Positions 34,756-43,889 of a DNA stretch of 64,000 nucleotides are shown here, piece after piece. The notes below the pieces were generated by a model that had not been told where the DNA came from, did not search any database, and worked only from the letters and a program-made list of their open reading frames with translations. The DNA is from Microvirga sp. BSC39 (GTDB taxonomy: Bacteria > Pseudomonadota > Alphaproteobacteria > Rhizobiales > Beijerinckiaceae). The position numbers and the translations under genes were made by a program. Position 1 is the first letter of the stretch; each line of letters opens with the position of its first letter. The DNA is taken from the NCBI RefSeq assembly GCF_000739015.1, contig NZ_JPUG01000060.1, forward strand, positions 62,001 through 126,000, in the 5' to 3' direction.

Positions 34756-37485
34756 ATGAACCCAAGGGGTTCAGCTGTGTACCAATCTGGGGACGGCGCT
34801 ACTGTCTTCGACATTCAGATTGACGCTGCCGAGGCAGCGAGCGATCGTGCTGACACCGAGCCCTCGATCCTTTTTCCCGAGAAAGACATCCTGTTCTCCG
34901 CTGACTTCCGGAGATCCGGAGCCGATCTCCTGCTCGTAAGGCATGAGACAACCGCAATCATCTTGGACTATTTCCGGGACGGGCGACGCCTGAGCATCAC
35001 AACGCCCGAAGGTGCGAGCCTCACAGGTGCTACCGTCGAGGCGCTAGCAGGCCCTGACTCCTCGGGCCAATATGCGCAGGCGAGCAATGCTACGCCAACC
35101 CGGACGCCGATCGGTCGTGTCGAGAAAGTGTCGGGGTCGGCGACCGTCCTGCGGAATGGCGTTCCAGTCGAGTTGCACTTCGGCGATATGGTCGCCAAAG
35201 GCGACGTCGTACAGACAGGAACGGATTCGTCGCTGACGATCAAATTCAACGACGGCACAGTCTTCAGCCTGTCTTCCAGCGCCCGCATGGTGTTGAACGA
35301 CATGGTGTACACCGCAGATTCGAATGCGAACTCGGCGCTGTTCACCCTGGTCCAGGGCGTCATCGGCTTCGTCGCGGGACGGGTTGCCAAGTCCGGCGAT
35401 CTCAAGGTGGATACCCCGGTCGCCACCATGGCGATCAGGGGTACGGCCGTCCAGACCGAGATCGCAGCATTCAGCGGAACCACGAAGTTCTCGCTTCTGA
35501 CGGAGCCGGATGGAACCGTGGGTTCGTTCGCTCTCCTGGACAAGAACAACCCGTCCCGTGTGATCACGTCGCTGTCGGATGCCCGCATTGCCGCGCTCTT
35601 AACGCCGGTCCCCGGCTCTGACCCGCGCATTACACAGATCACGAAGACGGCTGACGACATCCGCGGCGAGAACGATTTCGCACGAGACATCTTCCAGTTC
35701 TATTCTACTGAGAACCGTCAGCCCAGGGGCAGCAGTGGTTTCGACGACAAGCCGATCGTTCCCGTGACCCTGCCTCAGCCAGTCGATCTGCCCGACTTGT
35801 TGCCCTTCGACGTCACACCTGTTGTCCGAGAGCGTGCCGCTCCTCGCGAAGTTGTTCTTCCATCCCTTACAATCGATCCAATACTGATCCGTGGCTCGGC
35901 CGTCGAGGACGGACCGCTTGCACAGCTTAGCGGCCTAATGGAGGCGGCCACGCTGGCTGGCGATACTCTGCCGCTCGTGATCGTTCCGGCGTCATTGCCT
36001 CCCGGTGTGAGATATCTCGACAGCGCGCGGACTTTCTCTCTGGATCCATCGCATCCATCCTATCAGCAACTGGGTGACAGGGAGACTGAGACCGTCACGG
36101 TCGATTACAGCGTGCTGATCGATGGCAACATCCGAGTTCCGGCATCGATATCGTGGATTGTTGCTGGCCGAAACGATACTCCCGTTGCAGCAGGCGACCG
36201 CATCGACGACGTGGGCGAAGCTGGAGTTAGGGTCTTGGCGGTGCGCGCTAACGACCGCGACGCCGACGGCGATTCACTAAATGTGATCCGCTGGACAAGC
36301 CCGCTCGAAGGTGTCGTCTTCCGCAACTCGTCAGGGGAGCTGGTGTTCGACCCTCGCGACGATTTCCGCGCCCTCAGCAATGGTGAAACGGCAACAGTGA
36401 CCTTCGACTATGCAGTCACCGACGGCAACGGAGGAACCGATACTGCAAACGTCACGCTGCAAGTCCGCGGCACCGGAACGTTCGCGTCTCCTCACCAAAC
36501 AGCCTCGACCAGCAGCATCCTCGACTATAATGATCAGCCTGTCTCGCTCTCCATTAGTGCGCCATCTGCCACCACGACTGCAATTGCCAATTTTCGCCTT
36601 ACCATCAATCTTGGGTCGTTCTTGCAGCCGCAGATGAATATTCTCTACCTGATTGACATCTCGGGCAGCACATCGGAACGATTTGAAGGGACACCGGTCG
36701 GAGATCTTAACGGCGACGGACGTGCCAATACCATCCTGGATGCAGAAATTGCCGGCCTCATCGCTCTGACTGAGCGCGTGAAAGGAATCGGATTCTCTCC
36801 CGCCGACCTCACCATCACGATCATCCCATTCAACGGCAGCGCCGACCCGGCTGGTCCTACGAGTGGAGGCTTCGTGAATGCCGAAACGTTCAGCCTCGGA
36901 CAAGAGGGGGAGGAGTCGATCGCGAATTACTTGAGAGGGCTCACTTCCAATGGATTAACGAACTTCGCCAATGCCTTGCGAGCGGCCAATGACCGTCTGC
37001 AGATCTTAGACCAGGGGGATGAGGGAAACTTCCTGTACTTCCTTTCTGACGGCAGGGGGCAAGGCGCGATCGATGCAGAACTTGCGACGCTGAACAACGT
37101 TTACGGCACGAAAATCACGGCTCTCGGTGTCGGCGAGGGTGCGAGTCTCTCCCAAATGAATGAAATCGACAATACGGGCGGAGCATCGCTGCTGACCTTA
37201 CCAGACCAGATCGACGTTTCCGTCCTCGGATTACCAGTTCCAAGTGGGGCGGTCGCCGATATCGACCTCTTTGTGAACGGTACGGTGGTCGCTGAGATCG
37301 GTCCGGAGGATTTCGTCTCTACGCCCGCCGGGCTTGCGCTAGATACGTCGATTGGAGGGTTGAGGCGGCTCGTGGGAGACGGGAATACGGTGTCGGCTGT
37401 TGTCACATTCGCGAGCGGGGAGGTTCTGACGACGGAGTTGGCTATTGCAGGCGCTTTGCCCCGTTCCACAGACCTGATCCTGTGA
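34756..37485 (+). CDS. large FecR / Ig-like / VWA-domain surface protein
   Basis: 909 aa, no classical signal peptide. FecR domain at about 115-235: IGRVEKVSGSATVLRNGVPV, FGDMVAKGDVVQTG, TPVATMAIRGTAVQTE. A cadherin/VCBS-like segment follows at about 470-575 (VNDRDADGDSLNVIRW-type: RANDRDADGDSLNVIRWTS; DYAVTDGNGGTDTANVTLQV). VWA domain at about 627-820 with MIDAS-like LIDISGST and a Ca-binding-like DLNGDGRANTI. Such proteins are usually secreted by a type I system or anchored at the surface. It is directly upstream of a CHASE2 cyclase, so it may sense or present an extracellular state. Confidence 0.85.
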   Translation: MNPRGSAVYQSGDGATVFDIQIDAAEAASDRADTEPSILFPEKDILFSADFRRSGADLLLVRHETTAIILDYFRDGRRLSITTPEGASLTGATVEALAGPDSSGQYAQASNATPTRTPIGRVEKVSGSATVLRNGVPVELHFGDMVAKGDVVQTGTDSSLTIKFNDGTVFSLSSSARMVLNDMVYTADSNANSALFTLVQGVIGFVAGRVAKSGDLKVDTPVATMAIRGTAVQTEIAAFSGTTKFSLLTEPDGTVGSFALLDKNNPSRVITSLSDARIAALLTPVPGSDPRITQITKTADDIRGENDFARDIFQFYSTENRQPRGSSGFDDKPIVPVTLPQPVDLPDLLPFDVTPVVRERAAPREVVLPSLTIDPILIRGSAVEDGPLAQLSGLMEAATLAGDTLPLVIVPASLPPGVRYLDSARTFSLDPSHPSYQQLGDRETETVTVDYSVLIDGNIRVPASISWIVAGRNDTPVAAGDRIDDVGEAGVRVLAVRANDRDADGDSLNVIRWTSPLEGVVFRNSSGELVFDPRDDFRALSNGETATVTFDYAVTDGNGGTDTANVTLQVRGTGTFASPHQTASTSSILDYNDQPVSLSISAPSATTTAIANFRLTINLGSFLQPQMNILYLIDISGSTSERFEGTPVGDLNGDGRANTILDAEIAGLIALTERVKGIGFSPADLTITIIPFNGSADPAGPTSGGFVNAETFSLGQEGEESIANYLRGLTSNGLTNFANALRAANDRLQILDQGDEGNFLYFLSDGRGQGAIDAELATLNNVYGTKITALGVGEGASLSQMNEIDNTGGASLLTLPDQIDVSVLGLPVPSGAVADIDLFVNGTVVAEIGPEDFVSTPAGLALDTSIGGLRRLVGDGNTVSAVVTFASGEVLTTELAIAGALPRSTDLIL

Positions 37486-37622
37486 GGGGTCATGCATCGA
37501 CCAATGATCCTGTCCGATCCCTTTCCTGATGGTCTGGCCCGATGGGAGACGCGTCCACATAGCGGCTGCCAAGGCGAGAAGATCATTGTGGCATATGCCT
37601 ACGCCCCAGCGGAGCGACGGCT

Positions 37623-39803
37623 GTGACCGTTCTCCCGAAAAAGATACGCCGCTTCGGGATTGGACGGATTGTTGGCCTCCTGCTTCTGGTCGGACTGCTC
37701 GCCTTGCGGATCTGGGATCCTGGACCCATCGAAGCTCTTCGCCAGAGGTCGTTTGATATATACCAGCTGATGCATCCGCGTGCCGCGCGCCAGGACCTTG
37801 TCACCATCGTGGATATTGACGAGACGAGCCTGCGGGCTCTGGGACAATGGCCCTGGCCACGTACGGTCATGGGCGAGATGCTCTCGAAGATCGTCGAGCG
37901 AGGCGGCACGGTCATTGGCTTCGATGTCCTTTTTCCTGAACCGGACCGAAGCTCACCAGAGGTGGCGGCTGAGACATTTCAGGGGCTTGACAACGCAACC
38001 CGGGAGAAGCTCCGGCGCCTGCCCGGTAATGACGCTGTCTTCGCCGAAGCCATTCGAACGTCGAAGGTGGTTCTCGGGCAGTCGGGATATCGCGTCTCGG
38101 GCACGGCGCCAATTGCTCGGTCGGCCATCCAGACGGGCATCGCGATCCTCGGTCCGGACCCGCGCCCTTTCCTGGTCGACTTTCCCCATCTCCTGCGCAA
38201 CCTCCCAATTCTTGACGAGGCTGCTCAGGGCCAGGGAATTTTTTCAATCATTCCTGAACAGGACGGCATTGTCCGCCGTGTCCCAGTCGTGGCAGTCGCG
38301 GATGGCACCGTCGTTCCGTCACTTTCCCTTGAGATGCTGCGGGTCGCTACCGGATCGGGCGCCATTCTGATCAAGACGGATGCCAGCGGTGTCCGGAGCG
38401 TCGGTGTTGATGATCGTGAAATCCCCACGGACGGCAAAGGCCGGGTCTGGATTCATTTTTCTTCGCTCAACCCGGGCAGATATGTTTCCGCTATCGATCT
38501 CCTGCAGGGCAGGGTGCCCGCTGACCGGGTCGCGGGTAAGATGGTGTTGATCGGGACCTCCGCCGCCGGCCTTCTGGATCTCAAGGTCACTCCAGTCCAC
38601 CCGGCATTGCCAGGGGTGGAGTTGCATGCCCAACTCTTAGAGGGTGCCCTCACGGGATCGACCCTGAGCCGGCCGACTTACACGGCCTTTATCGAGATCC
38701 TGCTCGCTACGCTTCTGAGCCTGTCCCTGGTCGCACTGGTACCCAGGGTGAATGCCGGAACCCTTTTTGTGCTCGGAGGCACCACTGCCGCTGTGACCCT
38801 GGGCGTGTCTTGGTACTGCTTCTCTTTCCTTAATCTGCTGATCGACTACACCTTCCCGCTGATCTCAAGCCTTGTGGTTTACGCGGCTCTGGTCTTCACG
38901 AACTACGTGACCGTGTCCGCGGACCGCTACCGAATCAGATCGGCGTTCAGCCAGTATCTCTCACCCGACTTAGTTGAGCAGCTGGCACAATCACCCGAGA
39001 AACTGACCCTTGGCGGAGAGCTGCGTGTGCTGACCGTGCTCTTCTCGGACGTTCGCGGCTTCACGGCAATTTCCGAGTTATACAAGGACGATCCACAGGG
39101 ACTGACGACCCTGATCAATCGGCTTTTCACCCCGCTGACCAAGGACATCATGGAGCGCCGCGGGACGATCGACAAATACATGGGCGACGCCATCATGGCG
39201 TTCTGGAACGCCCCGCTCGCCGATCCACGTCATGAGATGAATGCGTGTGAGGCCGCGTTCGCGATGCTGGACAGTCTCAAAGTGCTGAACGAACAACGCC
39301 AGCGTGAAGCCGATCAGCCGGTTTCACCACTCAGGATCGGAATTGGCCTCAATACCGGCCTCTGTGCCGTCGGCAACTTTGGGTCCGATCTGCACTTCAA
39401 CTACTCGGCCCTGGGGGACACGGTCAATCTGGCGTCCCGCCTCGAGGGAATGACAAAGCACTACGGTGTTCCCATCATCATCGGTGAGCGGACCGCGCAG
39501 GCAGTTCTGACCCAGTTCGCCGTTCTCGAAATCGACCATTTGCAGGTCAGAGGAAAGCGGGAGCCGGAGAGGATCTTCACTGTCCTAGGGCGCGCCGATG
39601 TGGCTACGAGCCGTGACTTCTCGGAGTTGAACGAACGGAACGGCATCATGCTGACCGCCTATCGTTGCCGGGAGTGGTCGCAGGCGCTTGAGATGATTCT
39701 TTTCTGTCGGGAGTTAGGCAAGAAATTCGGTCTCGATGATTACTACGAGCTTTACATTGAACGCATCCGCCACCTCATCGAGACTCCGGTCTCATCGAGC
39801 TAA
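37623..39803 (+). CDS. CHASE2-domain adenylate/guanylate cyclase
   Basis: 726 aa inner-membrane class III cyclase. TM1 (about 8-25) precedes a periplasmic CHASE2 sensor (about 40-335: IVDIDETSLRALGQWPWPRT, FDVLFPEPDR, KMVLIGTSAAGLLDLKVTPV). Three TM helices follow (about 350-425), then the cyclase domain (about 465-650): VLFSDVRGFTAISE (metal Asp), KYMGDAIMAFWNAP (second Asp) and NYSALGDTVNLASRLEG (transition-state Asn-Arg). Start is GTG 37623. It follows the FecR/VWA gene by 137 bases on the same strand. Likely output is cAMP; substrate specificity was not checked. Confidence 0.9.
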   Translation: MTVLPKKIRRFGIGRIVGLLLLVGLLALRIWDPGPIEALRQRSFDIYQLMHPRAARQDLVTIVDIDETSLRALGQWPWPRTVMGEMLSKIVERGGTVIGFDVLFPEPDRSSPEVAAETFQGLDNATREKLRRLPGNDAVFAEAIRTSKVVLGQSGYRVSGTAPIARSAIQTGIAILGPDPRPFLVDFPHLLRNLPILDEAAQGQGIFSIIPEQDGIVRRVPVVAVADGTVVPSLSLEMLRVATGSGAILIKTDASGVRSVGVDDREIPTDGKGRVWIHFSSLNPGRYVSAIDLLQGRVPADRVAGKMVLIGTSAAGLLDLKVTPVHPALPGVELHAQLLEGALTGSTLSRPTYTAFIEILLATLLSLSLVALVPRVNAGTLFVLGGTTAAVTLGVSWYCFSFLNLLIDYTFPLISSLVVYAALVFTNYVTVSADRYRIRSAFSQYLSPDLVEQLAQSPEKLTLGGELRVLTVLFSDVRGFTAISELYKDDPQGLTTLINRLFTPLTKDIMERRGTIDKYMGDAIMAFWNAPLADPRHEMNACEAAFAMLDSLKVLNEQRQREADQPVSPLRIGIGLNTGLCAVGNFGSDLHFNYSALGDTVNLASRLEGMTKHYGVPIIIGERTAQAVLTQFAVLEIDHLQVRGKREPERIFTVLGRADVATSRDFSELNERNGIMLTAYRCREWSQALEMILFCRELGKKFGLDDYYELYIERIRHLIETPVSSS

Positions 39804-40199
39804 CGTAGCTGCGGCTTCTTGCAATGATCGAACCAACACTGGTCGTCTGCCGGCGGAATAAATGCTATCCTAGCCCGTGAATAAGTCGCAGTAGGTGAAT
39901 GGTGGATGGATAAGCTTATCAACCTGGCCTAAGCTTTCCGCCCTAACTGCAGGAGCACTAAGGTCGGCTCCTGGCACTCCTGAGACCTGAGCGCTTGGTC
40001 CGCTTCGAATCGGAGCACCAGACGTTCCTGCCAGTGAGCGTAGTTCAGTGCCTGACCCGAAGGAGACCTGCAATTTACCCGATGAAGCGATACCCGGGCC
40101 ACAGCGGAACCAATCCAAGGTTTTCCTAACGGCACATCCGTGGTTGGTTCCATGCTGCGAGCCGAGTTCATTGAGGGGGGCGGTGACCGGAATGCCGAC
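39804..40199. other. no recognisable gene (396 bp)
   Basis: Flank between the cyclase gene and the IS6-type element. Only short frames of unlikely composition. No terminator hairpin with a T-run was seen. Confidence 0.4.
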
Positions 40200-41009
40200 G
40201 GTGCTGTCACGTTAACTCGGGCATGACCGCGAGGCGGGTAGACTGGCTGACATGAGCAAGTCTGTCAGCTACAAGCGCCATCGCTTCCCACCAGAGATCA
40301 TCGCCCATGCGGTCTGGTTGTACTTCCGGTTCCCGCTGAGCCTGCGGCTGGTTGAGGAGATGTTGCTCGAGCGCGGCATCCTCGTCTCTTACGAGACCGT
40401 CCGCCGATGGGCGCTGAAGTTCGGGCCGGCTTACGCTCGCCGCCTCAGGCGCAAGCCGCCAAGCCGTCGTGACATCGGTCATCTCGACGAAGTCGTGGTC
40501 ACGATCTCGGGTCAGAAGCATTGGCTCTGGCGGGCGGTTGATCAGGATGGCTATGTGCTCGACGAAATCCTCCAGAGCCGACGCGACACTAAAGCGGCGA
40601 AACGCTTGCTGACCCGCCTCTTGAAGAAACAGGGCTGCCCACCCCGGCGCATGATCACCGACAAGCTCGGCTCCTACGCAGCCGCCCAACGCCAAGTCAT
40701 GCCGGCAGTCGAACACCGCTCGCACAAAGGGCTGAATAACCGAGCGGAGAATTCGCATCTGCCGTTCCGTCGGCGAGAGCGGGTGATGCAAGGCTTTCGA
40801 TCGCCCAGGTACCTGCAGCGGTTCGTCTGCGTGTTCTCTGCCGTCCGCAATCTTTTCGCTCCAACCCGCTCCCGCCGCTCTGCCGCTGCCACCCACCTGC
40901 ACCGCCTCAACGCGATGGCGGGATGGGAAGCTGCAGCCAACATTTCTGCTTGAGCCTCTCCGACAATCAAATCGGCCTACATGCGCCTGTCGGCAGTTAA
41001 CCTGACACC
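40200..41009 (+). mobile_element. IS6-family insertion sequence, 810 bp, intact transposase
   Basis: Left end GGTGCTGTCACGTTAAC (40200-40216). Right end on the minus strand is GGTGTCAGGTTAAC (41009-40996), about 3 bases shorter than its partner. It contains one uninterrupted transposase. The right end abuts a truncated IS5-family transposase. No 8-bp target duplication (ATGCCGAC versus ACCGTTGA). Confidence 0.8.
40252..40953 (+). CDS. IS6-family transposase
   Basis: 233 aa, complete. N-terminal HTH region MSKSVSYKRHRFPPEIIAHA, then VWLYFRFPLSLRLVEEMLLE. DDE triad: GHLDEVVVTISGQKHW, RMITDKLGSYAAAQRQ, NNRAENSHLPFRRRER. C-terminus LFAPTRSRRSAAATHLHRLN is that missing from the 27405 copy. Length is usual for IS6 (230-240 aa). 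The only copy of four in this window without a stop or shift, so it may be the active source. Confidence 0.92.
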   Translation: MSKSVSYKRHRFPPEIIAHAVWLYFRFPLSLRLVEEMLLERGILVSYETVRRWALKFGPAYARRLRRKPPSRRDIGHLDEVVVTISGQKHWLWRAVDQDGYVLDEILQSRRDTKAAKRLLTRLLKKQGCPPRRMITDKLGSYAAAQRQVMPAVEHRSHKGLNNRAENSHLPFRRRERVMQGFRSPRYLQRFVCVFSAVRNLFAPTRSRRSAAATHLHRLNAMAGWEAAANISA

Positions 41010-41457
41010 ACCGTTGACGACCAGCGATGTTGATGATGGCTCGCAGATTGAGCCCATGCTCGACCAGATCACAGGCCCACTTGCCTCTTTCATCGGCGAT
41101 GGAGCCTACGACCAAGCTGGCATCTACGGCACCATTGGCGAGCGCCATCCTGATGCTGACGTGATCGTTCCTCCACCATCAACGGCCGTGCTGACTGAGA
41201 CGGCGGAGAGAACTCCTACCCAGCGCGATCGGCATCTCCAAAGCATCGCGGAGCATGGACGCATGGGTTGGCAGAAGAGGTCCGGGTATACGCGACGAGC
41301 CCTGGTGGAGGCTGCCATCAGCCGGCTCAAACGGGTGATCGGTAACGCCTTGCGTTCACGGACGGATCAACGCCGTAGAACTGAGACGGCCATCGCCGTC
41401 AAAGTCTTGAACCGCATGCTCAAGCTTGGACGCCCGAAGTCCGTCCGCATCGCCTAA
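41010..41457 (+). pseudogene. IS5-family transposase, C-terminal fragment
   Basis: About 149 residues: SQIEPMLDQITGPLASFIGD, GAYDQAGIYGTIGERHPDAD, VIVPPPSTAV, then RDRHLQSIAEHGRMGWQKRS and LVEAAISRLKRVIGNALRSR. This carries the second Asp (GDGAYD) and the Y-(2)-R-(3)-E-like region of IS5 DDE transposases. The N-terminal half is missing; the break is at the right end of the IS6-type element, so an IS6 event removed it. Confidence 0.82.
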
Positions 41458-41617
41458 ACCACAGGCAGGGGGGTGGGCTCAGTGCGTTCACCAATCGATC
41501 TGTGCAACACAGCCCTGATCAACGCTAGTCGCAGAGCGGGTGCCGATGACATACTCCGACGCTCCATCGCTAGAGCCTTCTAGAATCTGCCTCAAATATC
41601 TAAGAGCTGTGGCGGCT

Positions 41618-41637
41618 CGGTTAATAGTCATTAACCG
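41618..41637. promoter_or_regulatory. palindrome upstream of the replication genes
   Basis: CGGTTAATAGTCATTAACCG has perfect 8-bp arms with a 4-bp centre. Its outer GTT...AAC 16-mer has the size of the repABC parS site, but the inner consensus bases do not match. It may be an operator or a partition-type site. Confidence 0.45.
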
Positions 41638-41812
41638 TTGAGGGGTTTCATCCTCGAGTCATCGTAGCAGATCGCGAATCGATCATCAGGGCGAATACTA
41701 CGGCACTGCGAATCAAGTGCGTAACTTCGAGTCGCCCGGGACCTAGCCTTTACTTGCGAATTGATTGGGCATTTTGCGCTAATTGATTCTGCCTGAAGGA
41801 GTTTTCCAACGG

Positions 41813-41839
41813 AGAATCCATTTATTGTGAATGGATTCT
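41813..41839. repeat. 10-bp inverted repeat upstream of the RHH gene
   Basis: AGAATCCATT, 7-bp loop, AATGGATTCT, perfect arms, 75 bases before the RHH start. AATTGATT also occurs twice just upstream (about 41758 and 41781). Probable operator region for the RHH protein or replication control. Confidence 0.45.
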
Positions 41840-41913
41840 TGCGCTCCGACTCCACAGCCAACTCAGAAGCGGGCAACACTCGAAACGCTATCGGGTGAAT
41901 AGGGTAGCTTTCC

Positions 41914-42126
41914 ATGGCTGACTTATCCAGGAGCCTTCGGGTCAAACGTCTACGGAACCTCCGCAGGGAGCGGGGGGACAGCGAGATGAATGTCTGGATT
42001 TCCAAGCCAGCGGGGGATGCGATCGATGAGGCTGTCGAGAGAGGCCACTGCAAATCGCGTCAGGAAGCTATCGCCTGCGCTCTCGAAGCAGCCTTTGTCC
42101 GTAAGGAGCTGAAGACCGTGACGTAA
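41914..42126 (+). CDS. ribbon-helix-helix DNA-binding protein, RepC-associated
   Basis: 70 aa. A basic N-terminus (SLRVKRLRNLRRERG) is followed by an RHH-like fold: beta strand MNVWISKPAG, helix DAIDEAVERGH, turn and helix SRQEAIACALEAAFVRKE. Such proteins act as CopG/ParD-like regulators. It lies directly upstream of the predicted antisense RNA and repC on the same strand, so copy-number or partition control is likely. ATG 41914; no strong ribosome site. Confidence 0.65.
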   Translation: MADLSRSLRVKRLRNLRRERGDSEMNVWISKPAGDAIDEAVERGHCKSRQEAIACALEAAFVRKELKTVT

Positions 42127-42134
42127 ACTAGGCA

Positions 42135-42211
42135 AAGCAAAAGGCCCACGAAGCTGGAAACTTCGAGGGCCTTTGGAGACCACCGCGAGGGGTGTGCAAA
42201 GATTGTGTGAC
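42135..42211 (-). ncRNA. predicted antisense (ctRNA/incA-like) regulator of repC
   Basis: A minus-strand promoter (TTGACA-N18-CATAAA, 42247-42218) would start an RNA near 42211. It would end at the hairpin-T-run at 42174-42135, about 75 nt. It lies opposite the repC leader, including its GAGGGG ribosome site (42187-42192). This is the arrangement of the small antisense RNAs that control repC in repABC-family replicons. The RNA itself is a prediction. Confidence 0.65.
42140..42174 (-). terminator. terminator of the antisense RNA
   Basis: Minus strand: AAAGGCCC, one unpaired base, CGAAG, 7-nt loop, CTTCG, one unpaired base, GGGCCTTT, then TTGCTTTGCC. Arms of 8 and 5 bp are perfect. The T-rich end is on the minus strand only. 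Confidence 0.75.
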
Positions 42212-43454
42212 AACGTCTTTATGCCATCCCGACAAGCTGAATGTCAAGAGCATCGGTTTCGGTGAACACTCCCGCTTTGCCCTCAACATGGAGGGTACGA
42301 TGCAACTGGCATCGTCAGGAGGCCGGCGGCTGAGACATGTCGCTCTGGCCGCAAGGAAGCTTGCGCTCGAAGATGGGCGCACAGTCACACGAAAAGAACT
42401 CTCGGCGGCTGCGCGGGAAGCCGGCAAGGCGCTCGACCTGAGGCCGGCCCAACGGGCGGTTCTCTCCGAGCTCGTGGCCTGCTGGGGCGAGCAGGAGTGG
42501 GAGCGGCTGCTGGTCTGGCCGTCCAATGACTATCTCATGAGCCGCACCGGCTTAACCGAGCGGGCCATCCGGCGCATCCTGCGCCAGTTCATCGACCTGC
42601 AGCTGATCGCGCCGAAGGACTCGCCCAACGGCAAGCGTTATGCCGTCAAGGACTTGGCCGGGCAGGTGGTCGATGCGTTCGGGTTCGATCTAACCCCAGT
42701 CTATGCCCGCCGGGGCGACTGGGCGGTGGTGCTCATGGAGCAGAAGCAGCTCCGGGAAGTCCAAAAACGGGCTTTCGATGAGGTCACGATCTGCAGACGC
42801 GCGGCCGAGGAGGCCCTGAGTGCCTTGTCCGAGCATTTCCCGGATGTGGATCGCTCCGAGTTCGAGACCCGGTTGAAAGCCCTCCAGACCCGCACGCCGG
42901 CAAGGTCGAGGATCACGCTTCCAGCCGATGTACTGTATGCCTGGCAGCTGTTGAGAACTGATGTTGAAGAGTTCTTCTATGAAGCGGGCAAAGCCGGACT
43001 CGGAGTCCTCCACATTAATGACAACAAAGGATCCCCTAGTGAGTCTTGTAACAAGGGCTTTCCGAAGAAAGCTGAGGCGGTTCGTCATAGCGAACAAATG
43101 CCGGAGCACCTATCACCGGAATTGATCCTTGAGGCTTGCCCCACCGTCAGCAATTACGGCCAACCGGTGCGGGATCTAGCGGACATCGTTGCCGCTGGTC
43201 GCTACCTCCGCGCGTCCCTTGGCGCCAACGAAAGCGCCTGGGCAGAGGCCGTGGAGGGCCTTGGCACAGTCAGAGCTGCTATTGCGGTGATCTACGTCCT
43301 GCAGCTCTACGAGGACGACGCAGCCAGAAACGGCGGCGACAGCCGCATCAAGAACCCGGGCGGCTACTTCCGTGCCCTCACGCGCATGGTGAAATCCGGG
43401 AAAATCGATCTTGCCGTAGAACTCCTGGCCATGAGGAGGCGACGAATGTCATGA
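42192..43454 (+). CDS. repC: replication initiator RepC
   Basis: 420 aa. The N-terminal DNA-binding part reads LLVWPSNDYLMSRTGLTERA, IRRILRQFIDLQLIAPKDSP, then NGKRYAVKDLAGQVVDAFGF and DLTPVYAR (about 110-180), the core RepC signature. The C-terminus matches the RepC_C pattern (ACPTVSNYGQPVRDLADIVA, NPGGYFRALTRMVKSGKIDL). oriV of such replicons lies inside repC; the AT-richer stretch at about 42955-43110 is the candidate. The start is uncertain: GTG 42192, GTG 42207 or ATG 42288. No repA/repB is adjacent, so this is a RepC-only arrangement. Confidence 0.85.
   Translation: MCKDCVTTSLCHPDKLNVKSIGFGEHSRFALNMEGTMQLASSGGRRLRHVALAARKLALEDGRTVTRKELSAAAREAGKALDLRPAQRAVLSELVACWGEQEWERLLVWPSNDYLMSRTGLTERAIRRILRQFIDLQLIAPKDSPNGKRYAVKDLAGQVVDAFGFDLTPVYARRGDWAVVLMEQKQLREVQKRAFDEVTICRRAAEEALSALSEHFPDVDRSEFETRLKALQTRTPARSRITLPADVLYAWQLLRTDVEEFFYEAGKAGLGVLHINDNKGSPSESCNKGFPKKAEAVRHSEQMPEHLSPELILEACPTVSNYGQPVRDLADIVAAGRYLRASLGANESAWAEAVEGLGTVRAAIAVIYVLQLYEDDAARNGGDSRIKNPGGYFRALTRMVKSGKIDLAVELLAMRRRRMS
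42218..42247 (-). promoter_or_regulatory. sigma-70-like promoter of the antisense RNA
   Basis: TTGACA (42247-42242) is a perfect -35; after 18 bp comes CATAAA (42223-42218). The spacing is near ideal. It reads leftward, against repC. Confidence 0.6.
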
Positions 43455-43607
43455 GGAGGGACCATGCGCAGTGAGATAGCGACTGGCCAGCGTGCCTGGG
43501 GTCAGAGAGCGGCAGTAGCAGGGTGCATCACGGATGTGAATCGTTCATGCTCTATCGATTCAGGACTTTGATTGGACCTCGTCCAGGTGCCAGCGCGACA
43601 CTGGCGC

Positions 43608-43859
43608 ATGGCTCAAGAGACGATCCAATATCTGGTCCTGCACAGGTGCGATCCAAGCTGCAACATGGCACGCTACTATGTCCTGTCGATTGAGCCGAGC
43701 CTGTTTGGGGATGCGACCCTGATCCGCGAGTGGGGCCGGATTGGCCGACCTAGGCAACGAAGAGTCGAGCTCTACGAAAACCAGGCATGCGCCGTGGAAG
43801 CGCTCGAGACTTGGCTCCAGCAAAAGCGCCGACGGGCCAATCTGCTGCGAAGCGGGTAG
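43608..43859 (+). CDS. WGR-domain protein
   Basis: 83 aa. Pattern YLVLHRCDPSCNMARYYVLS, IEPSLFGDATLIREWGRIGR, then HERQ-type loop and AVEALETWLQQKRRRA. The single WGR fold (named for the WGR here) is known from DNA-damage proteins such as PARPs and bacterial plasmid-encoded homologues. I chose ATG 43608, which matches the usual family start; the earlier in-frame ATG at 43572 adds 12 doubtful residues. It probably binds nucleic acid. Downstream of repC on the same strand. Confidence 0.82.
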   Translation: MAQETIQYLVLHRCDPSCNMARYYVLSIEPSLFGDATLIREWGRIGRPRQRRVELYENQACAVEALETWLQQKRRRANLLRSG

Positions 43860-43889
43860 GGAAGCAGGATAGAGAAGCTTGGATTATGC

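Noticed and set aside
41484..41493. Second tRNA-like 3' end (GCGTTCACCA)
   Set aside because: Only 10 bases match, with no T-arm before it; probably chance or part of the old IS5 end.
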